A stretch of 64,000 nt of DNA, taken from positions 76,654-140,653 of the forward strand of contig CAAGEB010000011.1 in assembly GCA_900768705.1 (NCBI GenBank), given 5' to 3'. The notes under the pieces were generated by a model, which saw nothing but the letters and a program-made list of their open reading frames with translations, did no database searches and was not told the DNA's origin. The DNA is from Oscillospiraceae bacterium. GTDB lineage: Bacteria; Bacillota; Clostridia; Oscillospirales; Ruminococcaceae. Numbering within the stretch: position 1 is the first letter of the stretch; each line of letters begins with the position of its first letter. Below, one piece after another: positions 1 to 7,518 of this stretch. A program made the translations under genes and the position numbers.

Positions 1-492
1 GCAGGATTCGGCAGCTTCTACAGCGGCATTTGCAGCTTCCGTTACTCCTGTTCCTTTGAGAGCGGATATTTCAACCACTTTACAGCACAGTTCTTTTGAC
101 AATTGTTCGATATTGATTTTATCGCCGTTTTTGCGGACTACATCTATCATATTGACGGCACATACCATCGGGATACCGAGTTCGGCAAGCTGTATGGTAA
201 GATACAGGTTGCGTTCAAGATTTGTGCCGTCAATGATATTCAGTATAGCGTCCGGCCGTTCGCCGATAAGGTAATTTCGGGCAACCACTTCTTCAAGGGT
301 GTACGGCGACAGCGAATAGATACCGGGCAAGTCGGTGATTATCACATTCTTGTGACCTTTCAGTTTACCCTCTTTCTTTTCAACGGTAACTCCGGGCCAG
401 TTTCCCACAAACTGATTTGAACCAGTCAGTGCGTTAAATAAAGTGGTTTTGCCTGCGTTCGGATTTCCCGCAAGCGCAATTTTAATTTCCAT
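1..492 (-). CDS. feoB: Ferrous iron transport protein B, N-terminal part (cut by window edge)
   Basis: The first 164 residues of FeoB, the GTPase-coupled membrane permease for Fe2+. Only the cytoplasmic G domain is in the window. It shows G1 GNPNAGKT at about residues 9-16, G3 DLPGIYSL and a G4-like NMID. The ATG at 490-492 follows a Shine-Dalgarno AAAGGAT. The gene is downstream of two feoA genes on the same strand, with a putative repressor site between feoA and feoB. The membrane domain lies beyond base 1, so completeness cannot be judged. Confidence 0.95.
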   Translation of the reverse strand, partial: MEIKIALAGNPNAGKTTLFNALTGSNQFVGNWPGVTVEKKEGKLKGHKNVIITDLPGIYSLSPYTLEEVVARNYLIGERPDAILNIIDGTNLERNLYLTIQLAELGIPMVCAVNMIDVVRKNGDKINIEQLSKELCCKVVEISALKGTGVTEAANAAVEAAESC

Positions 493-512
493 TGATACCA
501 ATCCTTTCAGAC

Positions 513-528
513 GTTAGATTAAACTAAC
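513..528. promoter_or_regulatory. Putative iron-repressor operator between feoA and feoB
   Basis: GTTAGATTAAACTAAC, an exact GTTAG-N6-CTAAC inverted repeat. It matches the two sites upstream of the first feoA gene. The half-site recalls DtxR/IdeR/MntR-family operators rather than a Fur box; that assignment is inference. Its position suggests separate iron control of feoB. Confidence 0.6.
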
Positions 529-542
529 TTATTGACAAAAAA

Positions 543-764
543 TTATACCGTTTCAATCATTTCGGCGTCCGCTTTCCGCAATGAAAGCTCATAGCCTCGC
601 ACGGTGACTTCAACGGGGTCCCCCAGCGGCGCAACCTTGCGGATATAAATATCCGTCCCCTTTGTGATGCCCATATCCATAATTCTGCGCTTTACTGCAC
701 CCTCACCGTTCAGCTTTTTCACCGTGACTGTTTGACCGATTTTCGCTTCTCTTAATGTTGCCAT
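543..764 (-). CDS. feoA: FeoA family protein
   Basis: A 73-residue SH3-like FeoA domain protein, thought to bind FeoB and help ferrous iron uptake in the cytoplasm. It shows the family pattern: an N-terminal strand ending in KIGQTVTVKKL, a KRRIMDMG turn, and a closing segment GYELSLRKADAEMIE. The ATG is preceded by GGAGGCAGCT. Nine bases separate it from a second, divergent feoA upstream, and feoB follows, so this is a feoA-feoA-feoB operon. Confidence 0.92.
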   Translation of the reverse strand: MATLREAKIGQTVTVKKLNGEGAVKRRIMDMGITKGTDIYIRKVAPLGDPVEVTVRGYELSLRKADAEMIETV

Positions 765-773
765 AGCTGCCTC

Positions 774-986
774 CTAAACAATTATTTTCTGCGCCATTTC
801 CTTGGAAACGGCAACCCTCGAATTTTTAATGTTCACGATAACATTACCGCTGATTTCGCTTATTATCGTTACCGATCCTCCCGCCACAAAGCCGAGATTT
901 TCAAGAAACTTGCGTGTGGACTCATTTCCTCCGATTTTCCTGATGATATTTTCCTCTCCGGGATTTGCCAATGTAAGCGGCATCAT
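774..986 (-). CDS. feoA: FeoA-like protein, first gene of the feo operon
   Basis: A second FeoA-type SH3-like protein of about 70 residues (MMPLTLANPGEE..., RKFLENLGFVAGGSVTII). It is clearly diverged from the feoA beside it, for example with an ISGNVIVNIKNSRVAVSKEMA C-terminal half. A TTG reading frame extends upstream to 1001, but the strong ribosome site GGAGGGAGGA sits inside that extension directly before ATG 986, so I place the start there (ATG 983 is also possible). Two FeoA subunits per FeoB are common in Clostridia; their division of labour is unknown. Confidence 0.88.
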   Translation of the reverse strand: MMPLTLANPGEENIIRKIGGNESTRKFLENLGFVAGGSVTIISEISGNVIVNIKNSRVAVSKEMAQKIIV

Positions 987-1007
987 TATTCCTCCCTCCA
1001 AGCCATT

Positions 1008-1023
1008 GTTAGAATAAACTAAC
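1008..1023. promoter_or_regulatory. Putative iron-repressor operator in the feo leader
   Basis: GTTAGAATAAACTAAC, exact GTTAG-N6-CTAAC inverted repeat just upstream of the first feoA ribosome site, inside the expected transcript. Same core as 513-528 and 1042-1059. Confidence 0.6.
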
Positions 1024-1041
1024 TTGTGTGCAAAATATAAC

Positions 1042-1059
1042 GGTTAGCCTTTACTAACC
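1042..1059. promoter_or_regulatory. Putative iron-repressor operator at the feo transcription start
   Basis: GGTTAGCCTTTACTAACC, a perfect inverted repeat with 6-bp arms. It begins about where transcription from the promoter at 1067-1095 should start, the classic place for a repressor. A weaker copy, GTTAG-N6-CAAAC, lies at 1158-1173 upstream of the promoter. I see nothing else in 1096-1296. Confidence 0.65.
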
Positions 1060-1066
1060 ATCTATT

Positions 1067-1095
1067 ATGATACTCGTTTTTTGGTAATATGTCAA
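1067..1095 (-). promoter_or_regulatory. Vegetative promoter of the feo operon
   Basis: On the minus strand TTGACA, 17-base spacer, TATCAT. The predicted start near 1060 abuts the operator at 1042-1059. Confidence 0.75.
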
Positions 1096-1296
1096 GAGAA
1101 AATAATATATTTTCAGGGTTGTAGTTGAAATTTTGTAAGAATTAACACAATTACAAGGTTAGTCTGAACAAACTTTACAAAAATGCACAAAATCAAGCTC
1201 CGGTATTCTTCAAAATACTTCGCATCTGTTACAACAATATAAATACAGTAAACTGCGTGACAAAAAGCCATAAACTCTATGAATTATTCTGTTTTA

Positions 1297-1785
1297 TCAC
1301 ATCAAAGGTATTATTTCGACTTTTTTCCCTGCCTCCCTTGCAAACTCTATCGTGCTTCGTGTGCCGCCTTTTTGCCCGTCATATACTGCCAACAGCACAT
1401 CGCAATGATCCACAAGATAGCGGTTACGGATCATCATACACCCTCTTATGTAATACGGACAGGTGATAGTCCTGCTGTCGCACTCATTCAGTATTTTTCT
1501 GTACCGCAGCTTATCCTCCACGCTCCAACTGTCGGACTGCCCTTTATAAGGAATAACAGCGTGCAGCTTGATATCCGGATAATTGCGGCGAAGCTCCAGA
1601 ACCGCCTCTGCACTCCAGGTATCAACTCCCCGTGCCATTCCGGTATAGAAATTTTCAGCCCCCTGCAGTATATATTCCTCAATTGCGGAACGAAGCCGTT
1701 CCTTCAGATCAACACACATTGGGTCGTCTTCACTGAAATATGGGCATTTTTCGGGTCGGTAGCCCGTAAATGAAATCGACAGCAT
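1297..1785 (-). CDS. YpsA/DUF1273 SLOG-fold protein
   Basis: A 162-residue cytoplasmic protein of the YpsA (DUF1273) family, with a Rossmann-like SLOG fold related to DprA and nucleotide-binding proteins. Visible family elements are the N-terminal SFTGYRPEK strand-loop, the GMARGVDTW segment around residues 49-57, and a late DVLLAVYDGQKGGTRSTI loop. The precise activity is not known; in Bacillus YpsA has been linked to cell division and stress. The ATG follows AAAGGAG at good spacing. It has its own promoter and is transcribed away from pdxY. Confidence 0.85.
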   Translation of the reverse strand: MLSISFTGYRPEKCPYFSEDDPMCVDLKERLRSAIEEYILQGAENFYTGMARGVDTWSAEAVLELRRNYPDIKLHAVIPYKGQSDSWSVEDKLRYRKILNECDSRTITCPYYIRGCMMIRNRYLVDHCDVLLAVYDGQKGGTRSTIEFAREAGKKVEIIPLM

Positions 1786-1821
1786 ATATTATACTCCTTT
1801 AATTCGCATTGCAATAAATAC

Positions 1822-1850
1822 ATTATACACTGTTTTCTCATAAATTTCAA
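1822..1850 (-). promoter_or_regulatory. Promoter of the ypsA-like gene
   Basis: TTGAAA, 17-base spacer, TATAAT on the minus strand, about 35 bases upstream of the start codon. Confidence 0.7.
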
Positions 1851-1874
1851 GTACTGAACAGATAATAAATGCAA

Positions 1875-1901
1875 ACACCGTGACTTTATTCATCACGGTG
1901 T
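1875..1901 (-). terminator. Hairpin terminator after pdxY
   Basis: ACACCGTGA/TCACGGTGT, 9-bp arms with a 9-base loop, starting seven bases past the pdxY stop. The T-rich tail on the minus strand is short (TTTGCATTTATT), so termination may be partial. Confidence 0.6.
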
Positions 1902-1907
1902 CCCGAT

Positions 1908-2738
1908 TTATTTCATAAGCTCTATCAATTTGGGCAATGCAAGCTCGAATTTAACTCCGTATTTATGTTCCTCGTCACCCAGCGTTTTTTCAATAGCCTC
2001 CAATGTGAAATCGGCTGCAATTCGGACAGAATCGAAAGCAGACCTTCCCTGCTCCTCTGCCCCCACAAACGCCGATGCAAATACATCCCCGGTTCCGTGA
2101 AATCCTCCCGGAATTTTTTTATGCTCGTAATACGAATACTTTCCATTCTCAAATATCGCAGCACCGGTTGCACCCTCTTTAAAGCTCACCCCTGTAATCA
2201 CAACAGTTCCCACAGCTCCGTCTGAAAGCTTTTCAAACAGTCCGTCAATATACGATTTGTCATAGCTCTCACGGTATTCGGTGCCGGTGAGCAGACAAGC
2301 TTCGGTTATATTCGGAAGGATAATATCCGCAGAAAATACCAGTTTCTTCATCGCCTCCACAAATTCGCCGTCAAAACCCGGATATAATTTTCCGTTATCC
2401 GCCATAGCGGGATCTACAATCAATTTTCCGCCTGCCCGGAGTCGGCTTTCAACTACTTTCTTTACATAATCTATCTGCTTTGAGCTTCCGAGATAGCCTG
2501 TGTAAACCGCTGCAAAGTCAAGATTTTCCTTCTCCCATCGGCTGCATATTTCCGGTATATCCTCCGTAAGGTCTCTGAATGTCCAGCCGCCGAATCCTCC
2601 CGTATGGTTGGAAAGCACCGCAGAAGGAAGAATTGCGGTTTCCAGACCCGCCGCAGACAGTATCGGAAGTGCGGCGGTAAGACTGCATTGTCCGACACAG
2701 GAAATATCCTGAATTGTCAGAATTCTTTTATATGACAT
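1908..2738 (-). CDS. pdxY: Pyridoxine/pyridoxal/pyridoxamine kinase
   Basis: A ribokinase-family enzyme of 276 residues that phosphorylates B6 vitamers in the salvage route to pyridoxal phosphate. It has IQDISCVGQCSLTAALPIL at the N-terminus, the substrate-pocket SNHTGG, DPAMADNGKLY, the LPNITEACLLTG segment, and the catalytic GTGD (FHGTGDVFASA) near the C-terminus. The length fits PdxY/PdxK. The ATG follows AAGGAGA. It lies 11 bases downstream of a small membrane-protein gene and probably shares its promoter. Confidence 0.93.
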   Translation of the reverse strand: MSYKRILTIQDISCVGQCSLTAALPILSAAGLETAILPSAVLSNHTGGFGGWTFRDLTEDIPEICSRWEKENLDFAAVYTGYLGSSKQIDYVKKVVESRLRAGGKLIVDPAMADNGKLYPGFDGEFVEAMKKLVFSADIILPNITEACLLTGTEYRESYDKSYIDGLFEKLSDGAVGTVVITGVSFKEGATGAAIFENGKYSYYEHKKIPGGFHGTGDVFASAFVGAEEQGRSAFDSVRIAADFTLEAIEKTLGDEEHKYGVKFELALPKLIELMK

Positions 2739-2749
2739 ATATTTTCTCC

Positions 2750-3217
2750 TTATAACTGTATGGACGATATAATTCCCGCAGTCTGAATTACAGAAAAAAT
2801 TGCAGCAGGTATGAAAATTGCACTGCCCACAACTATTGTAAGAAATGCGTTCTTGTCAATCACCGTCTTTCGCAGTCCGCAAAGTCTTACATAAACAGAC
2901 TTATGCGGAACATACAGCTTCTCCCGCATTACCATCTCGCTCGGAAATAAATTTTTCCGCTTTTCACCTTTTATATCATATACCGCAAATGGAAATTTTG
3001 AGCTTTTGTCAAACTCGGCAAATACCGCTTTTTCTTTTTTTGACGCCGCCAGCAATACAAGGCAAAAGGCAAAAAACATGCCGATAAGCACAATAACAAT
3101 ACCCAATACTCCGAAAAAAAGAGCCGTAATTTGTCCGAAACTAAAGCCAAGCAGAAATAATAAGAATATTATCAATGCGGTAACTATAATAAATTCCAGA
3201 AAAACCACCCCTCGCAA
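2750..3217 (-). CDS. Hypothetical membrane protein with two N-terminal helices
   Basis: Not recognised. The open frame runs from a TTG at 3271, but that TTG is itself the -35 box of a good promoter (3243-3271), so the real start must be downstream. TTG 3217, GTG 3208 or CTG 3199 (after GGGGTGG) are candidates; I give 3217. The protein has two hydrophobic segments (EFIIVTALIIFLLFLLGF and a VLGIVIVLIGMFFAFCLVLL stretch), a polar middle about 80 residues long, and a third hydrophobic segment near the C-terminus. It sits just upstream of pdxY. Confidence 0.6.
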   Translation of the reverse strand: MRGVVFLEFIIVTALIIFLLFLLGFSFGQITALFFGVLGIVIVLIGMFFAFCLVLLAASKKEKAVFAEFDKSSKFPFAVYDIKGEKRKNLFPSEMVMREKLYVPHKSVYVRLCGLRKTVIDKNAFLTIVVGSAIFIPAAIFSVIQTAGIISSIQL

Positions 3218-3242
3218 AACAGCAACAGACCGTACCTTTTTT

Positions 3243-3271
3243 ATTTTATCATATCTGAAAATATTTGTCAA
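3243..3271 (-). promoter_or_regulatory. Promoter of the membrane protein-pdxY unit
   Basis: TTGACA, 17 bases, TAAAAT on the minus strand. Its position rules out translation start at 3271 for the gene below. Confidence 0.65.
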
Positions 3272-3273
3272 GA

Positions 3274-3945
3274 TTATTTATCCGTGCATATTACTCTTTT
3301 GCTGTGCCTGCAGCACAACACAGCCGTTCCCGCCGCTATTGCAGGCAAAGCTCCGTAGCCCGCAATTCTGAGGGCTGCAAAACTTCCGTTATCAAGGCAC
3401 AGCTTGATAATCAGAATGACAGCCGCCATCTCAGCCATAAGAATAAACAAATACAGGAATGAAGTGCGTTTTGCGCCGTATTTCAGACCCAGCATATACG
3501 CAAGATACATCGCCGTTGTCTGAATAAGACATATACAGATCGGCATTGTAATCATAGGTTCAACCGGTATCCCGCTCAATATAACCGCTATCAGATTGAA
3601 GACAATTGAAATCACAGTCAGCGCAAGGGGAACCAGCGCAATTACTGCCATTTTCGCTCCCACAATCTGCCCCGGGGATACGGGCATGGTAAACTGCATT
3701 TTCGACCAGCCGCTCCGTTCATCGTAAGACCCGGTATTCAGCACAAATGAGGAGCAAACCGCTATCGTCAGGAAATTCACCATACCGTACACGAAAACCA
3801 GAACAGTTAAATCTTCCGGCGTCAGATTATTTTTCGCATTCAGGCTGAAAAACGACAGTATATTCGAAAAACACATCAGCAGAAATCCGCAGATTATCTG
3901 AAATCTTATTCCGTAAAAATCCTTAAGAATAAGCCCCTTCAACAC
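3274..3945 (-). CDS. ABC-2 type permease, second subunit of GntR-linked exporter
   Basis: A 223-residue membrane protein with about six hydrophobic segments, of the ABC-2 permease type often paired with a YtrA-like regulator. It has the RSGWSKMQFTMPVSPGQIVGAKM intracellular loop, a common feature of this subfamily (around residues 78-100). The start is GTG 3945 after GAGGGGGG, overlapping the end of the neighbouring permease gene by seven bases, so the two are translationally coupled. The substrate is unknown; relatives are linked to antimicrobial-peptide or acetoin stress. Confidence 0.8.
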   Translation of the reverse strand: MLKGLILKDFYGIRFQIICGFLLMCFSNILSFFSLNAKNNLTPEDLTVLVFVYGMVNFLTIAVCSSFVLNTGSYDERSGWSKMQFTMPVSPGQIVGAKMAVIALVPLALTVISIVFNLIAVILSGIPVEPMITMPICICLIQTTAMYLAYMLGLKYGAKRTSFLYLFILMAEMAAVILIIKLCLDNGSFAALRIAGYGALPAIAAGTAVLCCRHSKRVICTDK

Positions 3946-4631
3946 ATATCCCCCCTCTTAACCCGTGCCAGAATGATAAAGTAGAACAATGCGTACAATC
4001 CCACAAATAACCCGGACGCTGCCGGAATAAACCACTGCTGCGAAATCATTTTCATCAGCATACTCATTATGCTTTCGGTTTCACATAAAGTATTCAAAAT
4101 CGCCGCAGGCATAATAAATACGAAGCCTATAACAAGTCCGCCGATAAGTCCCGCTTTTTCCGCACTTTTTAAGGGTATTACAAGGGGAATAATCATATAT
4201 TCAACTGCTCCCACAAGAAATGCCATAAAAAACAACGCAGTAAACGATTGACTGTTTACAAGCGTCTTATCGCCGAAAAGAAACATTGAAAGCTGTACAA
4301 TACAGCACATAGCAATTCCGAAAACCGTGGAAATAAGATTATTTTCAAGGAGATGAAAAACATATCGGTTTTTGGAAATTCCTGCCGCAAGCACGTAGTC
4401 CGCGAAACGGTTCTTCAGACTGTTTTCCAGAGACCTTGCCAGCCACTCGTCTGCAATTGTCAGTATAACAAGCTGAATAACCACAAATGCCAGTACATAT
4501 ATGCTGTTATATCCATAATCGAGGATATGTACCAGCAAAGGACAGACAACCGCTCCCGCCAGCATAGCTATCACCGTTCCGATAAAGTAGTTTCTGTTCA
4601 GAAGAATATCATTGTACAAAAGTCCCTTCAT
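3939..4631 (-). CDS. ABC-2 type permease, first subunit of GntR-linked exporter
   Basis: A membrane protein of 230 residues with about six hydrophobic segments, starting MKGLLYNDILLNRNYF, typical of ABC-2 permeases partnered with YtrB-like ATPases. ATG 4631 is preferred; an in-frame GTG at 4640 sits only three bases after GGAG. The ATPase gene ends at 4637, five bases upstream. It forms the membrane channel with the second permease. If the ATPase is truly disrupted, both permeases would lack their motor. Confidence 0.8.
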   Translation of the reverse strand: MKGLLYNDILLNRNYFIGTVIAMLAGAVVCPLLVHILDYGYNSIYVLAFVVIQLVILTIADEWLARSLENSLKNRFADYVLAAGISKNRYVFHLLENNLISTVFGIAMCCIVQLSMFLFGDKTLVNSQSFTALFFMAFLVGAVEYMIIPLVIPLKSAEKAGLIGGLVIGFVFIMPAAILNTLCETESIMSMLMKMISQQWFIPAASGLFVGLYALFYFIILARVKRGDMC

Positions 4632-4636
4632 GCTGC

Positions 4637-5479
4637 TCACGACTCCTTTACATAAAATACCATTATTTCTTCAATGGAAGGAGCGTCGGCTACAATATCG
4701 GGGTATTTATCTGCGGAAGCAGTAAGGATCTCCGTCTGAAAACGACCCTTCCTCATTCCGATAATATCCCTTTTATCAATCATTTTCAGCTGTTCATCGG
4801 TGGGCTTGAGAATTCTGTGCTTTTCCAACATTTCTCCCCGCTCCTCGGTGAAAACAATACTGCCCTTATGTATAAAGCAGATATAATCCGCAATATGCTC
4901 AAGATCACTGGTAATATGGGTTGAAATCAGTATAGAATGGGTTTCGTCCTGCATAAATTCCAAAAAAATATCAAGGATTTCACTTCGCATTACCGGATCC
5001 AGACCGCTTGTGGGCTCGTCAAGTATAAGCAGCTGTGGATTATGGGAAAGTGCCGCAGCAATAGACAGCCTCATTTCCATGCCGCGGGAAAATGTCTTAA
5101 ATCTCTTGTCAATAGGAAGTTCAAAGCGTTTCATAAAATCAAAGAATTTTTCACTTTCCCATGTCTTGTAAATTCCGCTCATCACCCTGTCAAGCTGTTT
5201 TGCATTCAGGTTTTCCGGGAAAACCAGTCCATCGAAAACCACTCCGATTTTTTCCTTTGTTGCAGGAGAAAGTTTATCGGAATCCTCTCCCAGAACCTTT
5301 ATTGTTCCCTGACCTTTTTTCAGCAGACCAAGTATAGCTCTTATAGTGGTGGATTTTCCTGCGCCGTTTTCGCCCACAAATCCCACTACCGAACCGTATG
5401 GTACATTGAAGGAAATATTTTTCAGGCTGAATTTGGGATAATCCCGACAAACGCCTTTCAGTTATATACAGTTTTCCAT
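4637..5479 (-). pseudogene. ABC exporter ATPase with in-frame stop at codon 6
   Basis: An ABC ATPase of the YtrB type: Walker A GENGAGKST, signature FSRGMEMRLSIA, Walker B LLILDEPTSGLDP, then H-loop ISTH. An ATG at 5479 has a good GGAGG ribosome site. From it the frame reads M-E-N-C-I-stop-L-K-G-V-C-R-D-Y and continues open to 4637. The TAA is at 5462-5464; one base change (GAA to TAA) explains it. The other 274 codons look intact. Possibilities are a recent nonsense mutation, a sequencing error, or weak restart downstream (GTG 5386 would lose the first strand). Confidence 0.85.
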
Positions 5480-5499
5480 GAATACCTCCAAAAAGAAAT

Positions 5500-5892
5500 T
5501 CAATCATTATTGAACATAAGCTCCAGCATTTCGGAAAGCCCCTTTGCGGTTATTCCGCTTTGCTTGGCAATATCTGCCGCTTTGGACAGATGTTCCTCGA
5601 TTATACGCAGATTCTGCTCACGAAGCATTACCGGGTCTGCAGCGGACACAAAGCTTCCCCTGCCGGTAAACGATTCTATGAAGCCTTCGGATTCCAGAAT
5701 TTCATAGGCTCGTTTTGTGGTAATTACGCTAATCCGCAGATCCTGAGCAAGAGCTCTCATTGACGGAAGTGCGTCGCCTTCCCTCAGCTGACCGCTCATA
5801 ATCATTCCCTTTATCTGCGAAGCGATCTGCTCGTAAATCGGAGTTCCCCCTGAATTTGTAATAATTATGTTCATAGCTTTTTCTTGCCGCAT
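5500..5892 (-). CDS. GntR-family regulator, YtrA type
   Basis: A small transcription factor of about 130 residues: an N-terminal GntR winged helix (PIYEQIASQIKGMIMSG, ALPSMRALAQDL, TTKRAYEILESEGF, GRGSFV) followed by a short helical tail typical of the YtrA subfamily. It probably represses the ABC exporter genes that follow. I take ATG 5892 because GGAG stands five bases before it; the family-typical MNIII start at 5874 is also possible. A perfect 20-bp palindrome lies at the transcription start (5951-5970), suggesting autoregulation. Confidence 0.88.
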   Translation of the reverse strand: MRQEKAMNIIITNSGGTPIYEQIASQIKGMIMSGQLREGDALPSMRALAQDLRISVITTKRAYEILESEGFIESFTGRGSFVSAADPVMLREQNLRIIEEHLSKAADIAKQSGITAKGLSEMLELMFNND

Positions 5893-5950
5893 AAAATCTC
5901 CAATGTGCACTTTGGAAACCACACGGCGATCCTTTCGAAAGATTACCGGC

Positions 5951-5970
5951 TGAGATATGTATATATCTCA
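5951..5970. promoter_or_regulatory. Putative operator of the YtrA-type GntR regulator
   Basis: TGAGATAT-GTAT-ATATCTCA, 8-bp perfect arms, placed at about +1 to +20 of the promoter at 5978-6006. A repressor there would block transcription of gntR and the exporter. Confidence 0.6.
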
Positions 5971-5977
5971 TATATAC

Positions 5978-6006
5978 AATATACCATATATTCACATTCT
6001 TGTCAA
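5978..6006 (-). promoter_or_regulatory. Promoter of the gntR-ABC exporter operon
   Basis: TTGACA, 17-base spacer, TATATT on the minus strand. Confidence 0.75.
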
Positions 6007-6010
6007 GGGC

Positions 6011-6046
6011 TTTTTATAAAAAAGCACCCGATTTTAGTCGGATGCT
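6011..6046 (-). terminator. Terminator of the ABC importer operon
   Basis: Hairpin AGCACCCGA/TCGGATGCT (one mismatch) followed on the minus strand by TTTTTTATAAAAAG. It closes the operon whose last gene ends at 6066. Confidence 0.7.
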
Positions 6047-6065
6047 GCATATATTTTTTATGAAA

Positions 6066-6647
6066 TCAGGAATTATTGTTCTCCAATCTGATTATATCGT
6101 CTGCAAAAGCATTGCACTCTTCCATATCATGAGTTACAAATACCACCGTTTTCCCCTCAATTTTCCTGCGGCAATATTCAATGACAGTCTGCTTTGTATC
6201 CGTATCCAGCCCTTTAAACGGTTCGTCAAGAAACAAAATTTCATACTCGGCAAGCAAGGCTCTGAGAAGTGCCGTTCTGCGCTTCATTCCTCCCGATAAT
6301 GTTCGGACAGGCTGTTCCGAACATTCCGAAAGTCCGAGAGCGGCAAGCTCGCTATTAATTTCCGCCTTGGAATACTTCTTTCCTGTAACAAGCCGTATAT
6401 TTGCGGAAACTGTCAGATTTTCACACAGTCTGTCTTCCTGAAAAACTGCGCTTAATTTACAATCGTTGCCCACAACCTCACCGCTGTCCGGCAAACTAAG
6501 TCCCATAAGTATTGACAACAAAGTACTTTTTCCGCAGCCTGACGCTCCCAGCACCGCTGTCACCTTTCCATCAGAAAAATCGTGGGTAAAATTTTTCAGC
6601 ACAGTATTGTCACCGAAGGATTTACATATATTTATTGTTTTAAGCAA
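6066..6647 (-). CDS. ABC importer ATPase (nitrate/sulfonate/thiamine-precursor class)
   Basis: A short ATPase of 193 residues. It has Walker A GASGCGKST, Q-loop VFQEDRL, signature LSGGMKRR, Walker B LFLDEPFKGLD and the H-loop VTHD. Length and sequence resemble SsuB/TauB/ThiZ-type ATPases but are at the short end of the family. It is the last gene of the unit TM1266 regulator, lipoprotein, permease, ATPase. The substrate cannot be told from sequence. Confidence 0.88.
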   Translation of the reverse strand: MLKTINICKSFGDNTVLKNFTHDFSDGKVTAVLGASGCGKSTLLSILMGLSLPDSGEVVGNDCKLSAVFQEDRLCENLTVSANIRLVTGKKYSKAEINSELAALGLSECSEQPVRTLSGGMKRRTALLRALLAEYEILFLDEPFKGLDTDTKQTVIEYCRRKIEGKTVVFVTHDMEECNAFADDIIRLENNNS

Positions 6648-6704
6648 TTCCCCGCCCCCGTTCTAACAGCAATTCGACCGCATTTGATACTGAATTTCTA
6701 TGCC

Positions 6705-7451
6705 TTACATTTTCTCCACCCGTTTCTGAAGCAAACCGAGGAGCATTGTAAACAGCTTTTCACACAAAAAGCTGAGCAATATAACCACCGCCGTCCATGC
6801 AAACAAATCCCCTGTTTCCAGATACACCTTTGACATAAACAGCTTCTCTCCCACAGAGCCACCGGGTATTCCGATTACCTCCGCCGCAATTCCCGATTTC
6901 CAGCATAATCCTATTGCAAGCCTTGAAGCACTGCGGAAATACGGCAAAAGCTGAGAAAGGTAAATTCCGGCAAAACGCCGTCCCGCAGGTATTCGGAAAA
7001 CCTTAGACATTTCATTAAGTTTTCCGTCCAGATTATCCACGCCTTCCAGCATATTTGAGCAGACAATCGGAACACATATCAGAAACGAAACAAATACCGA
7101 CAGGTTTTTGGACCCTACCCAGAACAGCGCAAGTATTGTAAAGGAAGCCACCGGAATGGATTTCATCACTCCTATAAGCGGAGAAAACAAAGCCCTTATT
7201 ATTCCGAAACGACCCGAAAGCAGCGCAATCGCCGTGCCGACGGTCATACCCATAGCAAAACCCAGCAGTATTCTTCCCATAGAGAACATAACGCTTTCCC
7301 AGAATTCCGCTGTCTGCACCAGTTCAAACAGCCGCTTTGCCGCCTGAATCGGAGTAACCAGCAGAATAACACTGTCCAGAGACATTGCCAGTATCTGCCA
7401 CAAAATCAGCCAGAAAAGCACGCTCGCTGCTGTTATTATTGCCTTTTTCAT
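6705..7451 (-). CDS. ABC importer permease (SsuC/TauC/ThiX class)
   Basis: An inner-membrane permease of 248 residues with about six helices and the cytoplasmic EAA-type loop (KLNEMSKVFRIPAGRRFAGIYLSQLLPYF). Start ATG 7451 follows GGAGAGGGT; the frame is open further upstream but lacks a better start. Upstream, an intercistronic terminator-like hairpin separates it from the binding-protein gene, which would lower permease expression relative to the lipoprotein. Confidence 0.88.
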   Translation of the reverse strand: MKKAIITAASVLFWLILWQILAMSLDSVILLVTPIQAAKRLFELVQTAEFWESVMFSMGRILLGFAMGMTVGTAIALLSGRFGIIRALFSPLIGVMKSIPVASFTILALFWVGSKNLSVFVSFLICVPIVCSNMLEGVDNLDGKLNEMSKVFRIPAGRRFAGIYLSQLLPYFRSASRLAIGLCWKSGIAAEVIGIPGGSVGEKLFMSKVYLETGDLFAWTAVVILLSFLCEKLFTMLLGLLQKRVEKM

Positions 7452-7466
7452 ACCCTCTCCCACATT

Positions 7467-7505
7467 AAAAAACGGCGGCACCGGTCTGCAAACCGCCTGC
7501 CGCCG
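7467..7505 (-). terminator. Intercistronic attenuator between binding protein and permease
   Basis: CGGCGGCA/TGCCGCCG arms with additional inner GC pairing, then TTTTTT on the minus strand. It looks like a Rho-independent terminator placed inside the operon. Confidence 0.65.
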
Positions 7506-7518
7506 CCCATAAATCAAA

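Noticed and set aside
5274..5507. Separate small gene upstream of the ABC ATPase
   Set aside because: It is the +1 frame of the ATPase 5' region; the ATPase frame with the single stop explains the sequence better.
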